The notes below the pieces were generated by a model, which ran no database searches, was not told where the DNA came from, and worked only from the letters and a program-made list of their open reading frames with translations. From Toxotes chatareus (lineage: Eukaryota > Chordata > Actinopteri > Toxotidae), in contig CM028888.1 in the NCBI GenBank assembly GCA_016801885.1, positions 8,912,501-8,976,500 on the forward strand: a DNA stretch of 64,000 nucleotides. Direction: 5' to 3'. The first letter of the stretch is position 1. Each line of letters starts with the position of its first letter. Shown piece after piece: positions 60,996 through 64,000 of the stretch. The translations under genes and the position numbers were made by a program.

Positions 60996-63900
60996 ACCGT
61001 GGACTTTGACATCAAAGATTTACATTGATTTTTATAAGGGGCTGCAAAGCGAATGATAGTGTATTTAAATGCAAGGAAGTTGCTTAGAGAGATGGAAAGT
61101 TGAGGTCAGGTTGTTGGATGTGAAAGAAAGTGCCCTCCGTCAAAATGTTTGCTGGAAGAATATAAACCTTGGAAGCTTTTTATGTTTCAAAAATGCAGAA
61201 GAGCTGATTGCGCAGTTAAAAGCATAAAAATACCTTCCATCTCCCTCATCAGAAGTTGGCAGTCCACCACTTATGCCTTCTGATGTTGGAACAGGCAGCA
61301 TTTGTCTCAGGTTAATGTATTTGTACAGGTGTGAATGTGTAAAGCAGTGGATGAGTTGCTTCATGTCCAGTGCAGCTGATGCTTTGGTACCCACAGTTCA
61401 GGAGGGGGGAGGAAAAGGAGAGAAAGGGAATTGAGATATATATAAAAAAATCACCATTTACTGTGTTATTTTTCTGCTGTTTAGGTGTAAGACAGAATTA
61501 AGCAGGAATAGCAGACAGTTGAATGTAAATATGCTCTAAAAGTTACCACGCCATTGAGACTGAACCTTGTACCTTTGAGTCATGATTCTGCAGTCACGTA
61601 TTCATATAAATAGTGCAACAGGTGATTTCAATATCTGGCACTGCTTTGGAGAGGAGCAACTGATCAATAAAATCAAAACCTGCCTTCTTTAGACCTTTAT
61701 AGATCTTATATTCCATGCTTTTGGCCCGGAGTTCCACTGTCTGTAGACAGGTCAGATGTTGGACTCAGAGTATGTGCAAGACTGATAATGGATGAGAATG
61801 AAAGGTAGAGAGGGAGGGAGGGGGGAATGGGAATAGGGAGTTAGCTAGAGTGTGGAAATAGACGTTTTTAGAGGTTTTAAAAAATCATGAAAACATGAAG
61901 TTAATATTGGTAAGCAAAATGACCAATAGCATGTCAATTTAAAAGTAATTTGAGATACTTGGAGGACCCATACGCGTTGCAAGCTGACTCCTACATTAAT
62001 TCCTAAACAAGGAGCACTGGACAGGTAGTGAGACAGTGAGGTCGGAATCTGTCGACATAATACAGTCAATTGGAAGAGTAAAATAAAGTGATGTGAATAA
62101 ACACAGCCGCAGGAGGTGTTTAACAGACACTTTCATACCAAATTTGGTAATGTGTTATCAAGGGATTATGTTTAAATAGCACACCACTTTCACAATATCA
62201 TTTCTTGTGTCATATCTAGTTTAAGCTTTTCTCGTCATTTAATGCTGTTCTGGTTAGGGTTAGGGGTTAATCAGAGAAATGACATGATGTGAAATGACAT
62301 GCGAAAAGCAACAAATGCGTAGTGATAACGTGAAATGACTTAAGGACATTGGAGTGTTATTCATATGCAACCAAGCTGAATTTGAATAAATGGGAATGGA
62401 GTTATTTATGTCTTTAATGGGCAGACTCCTAACAAAATAACACTGAAATAAAGACAAAAAAAAACATTACAGTGTTGGCGTAAAAATCAGCAGAGAGATG
62501 TTTGAAATATGTAAGTTATGAAATGTGTAGGGTGAAGTACGGTGGGAGTTAAAAGGCACAGAGGAAAAGGAGCAGTGAGGAGAGGAAATGAAATAGCAAG
62601 AGATGAGATGCATGGCAGAACATTAAAGAGAAGTGGTAAGACGAATATAGGAAAGAAGTACCAGCGGAACATGAGCTGAGGAGTGAGAAAACCTGACTGA
62701 GACTGAGGATAACACGATGTAGAGGAAGAGGTTGGGTGAGAAAATAAGCATCCCTTTAAAAAAAGAAATGGCATGCATGCTCAACAGACTGACAAATGAA
62801 AATAAAACAAACAACAACGACTTACTCATTAAGAGTCAATTTAGAGTAGCAGATGCATTCTCTATGAAGTTGTTTGTATTAAATTAAGCATTGCAGTGGT
62901 AGGCAAACAGTGCGTCTCCATGTTTTTTCCCTGAGATATTTATTTGAGGTGTGTTGTGAAGTGAGCAAAGCCTCTTGTGAGTAAGTGAAGAATGACACAT
63001 TCAAATGAAATGAATGATCCATAGATTATGTCTATATTGCATTCTGTATTGTATCACTGCCAATTCTACTTCTTGCTTAGAGCTCAATTGGGACTCTGTT
63101 CTCGTCCTATCAGCCGTAATCTTTATCTACTTTACAAGGGGCTTCTTTCCTTTTTCTTTTCTTTCGTCTGCCTCTCCTAACCTTTACACTCTGGCTGCTG
63201 CAGCCTTTTGTTTCTCTTAACTTACTACACACTGACTTTAATTGTACACTCATCAGACGACTTGTACAAAAAGAAAAGGGTAGACAAAAGCTCCACTGTC
63301 TGTGGGAAACAGTGTCACTGGCAGCTTTCAGTCTCTTTCTCAAGACAAATCAATAAACTTCACATCCAGGGCTCAAGTTGACCTAGCTGAGCAAGAAAAA
63401 AAAAAAGTTCAAGATTGGAGGTCTGAGGGATGTCAACATTTTTACTTTGTGATTTTGACAACACTCACATGTTTTTCTTTTGTTGGTGAAAGCTGCAGGA
63501 GTCTGTTTTAACCCCATCTTCAAATGATATCAACAATTTCTCACTCAAACTCTTGAGTCTTAACCATAAATCCTTTGGGTTTATGATTGCTGTGCAAATC
63601 AAGTAGACCAGAGAAAATAATAGAAACCAAATGTTGGCTAGGCAATCAACACAACTCAGAACAAGTACTTGTCATACATTGGAGTTCTTATGATGTATGT
63701 ATAATTTGAATATTCAACCGAATCAACCAAATTAAACCTTACAACAAAGTTTGAAGGTTTCCACTGCCCTGCTTATGTAAAATTGCTGACACATTAAAAA
63801 CTATCCCGCAAGAGTTTTACTGCATCCACTGAGTGAGGTAATATGGGTCATATACTGTAGCCTCCAAAGACAGGTCCCTCTGGGCTGCGCAAAGTTGGTG

Positions 63901-64000
63901 CAATAATTAGGAATTCAAACAGCCACGTCAGTCCTTTATCTTAGAGGAAAGGACAGACAATTCTGATGACTTTAAATAGTTCACAATACTTTGCTGGGTC

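Larger units (their letters stand above)
42051..64000. other. gene-poor region, no gene recognised
   Basis: About 22 kb with repeats as listed and a few coding-like or promoter-like segments described separately. It may be intergenic or a large intron of a + strand gene starting near 41.9 kb. Segments near 44190-44350 and 45000-45130 are AT/homeobox-motif rich or unusually compositionally complex. No tRNA or other RNA gene was recognised. Confidence 0.5.

Noticed and set aside
22000..64000. kif3a and IL-4/13-type cytokine genes expected from human gene order
   Set aside because: Searched by eye for kinesin motor motifs and a signal-peptide/helix exon chain; none was recognised.
1..64000. CRISPR arrays, bacterial operons, tRNA and rRNA genes
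   Set aside because: Vertebrate genomic DNA; repeats are microsatellites and transposon fossils, and no complete tRNA cloverleaf or rRNA segment was seen.

Overview
This is eukaryotic DNA, almost certainly from a ray-finned (teleost) fish. Coding exons are short and bounded by GT/AG signals. Introns carry (CA)n tracts, poly-T runs and teleost-type transposon fossils (Tc1/mariner, a CR1/L2-like LINE, hAT MITEs). The two recognisable genes form a known vertebrate neighbour pair. Percomorph placement is inference only. All exon borders below were read by eye from splice consensus, reading phase and family similarity remembered from established knowledge; no alignment was run.

Left part (1-22 kb): two convergent, overlapping genes. 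On the + strand, the 3' half of septin-8 (sept8) occupies 831-15035: four consecutive exons (831-927, 6212-6380, 6596-6728, 7074-7243) and a distant terminal exon (14867-15035). Its 5' half lies before the window. On the - strand, a complete cyclin-I-type gene, called ccni2 from its position beside septin-8, has six coding exons (20795-20682, 19999-19865, 19091-19017, 18894-18754, 15139-14852, 14120-13782). They join in phase 0 throughout and give about 363 residues, with a non-coding first exon and CpG-rich promoter near 21.58-21.95 kb.

The main observation is that the septin-8 terminal exon lies entirely inside ccni2 coding exon 5 on the opposite strand. About 169 bp therefore appears to encode the cysteine-rich tail of septin-8 in one direction and a C-terminal cyclin region in the other. 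The third codon positions of the two frames face each other, and the splice signals of the two genes interlock within about 20 bp. The last septin-8 intron also contains the ccni2 final exon and an unexplained 143-codon open frame (13085-13516, +).

Right part (22-64 kb): about 42 kb with no gene I can identify. It holds repeats (an intact-ended hAT MITE with 8-bp target duplications at 53.27-53.49 kb, a LINE reverse-transcriptase fossil at 38.85-39.40 kb, SINE-like and other dispersed repeats, a 77-bp AC tract at 56.39 kb). It also has two promoter/first-exon-like segments (41.7-42.05 kb and 54.76-54.89 kb, both +), a pair of coding-looking minus-strand segments (59.9-61.0 kb), and several AT-rich segments with homeodomain/POU-like motifs that could be conserved enhancers. 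No tRNA, rRNA or CRISPR array was recognised.
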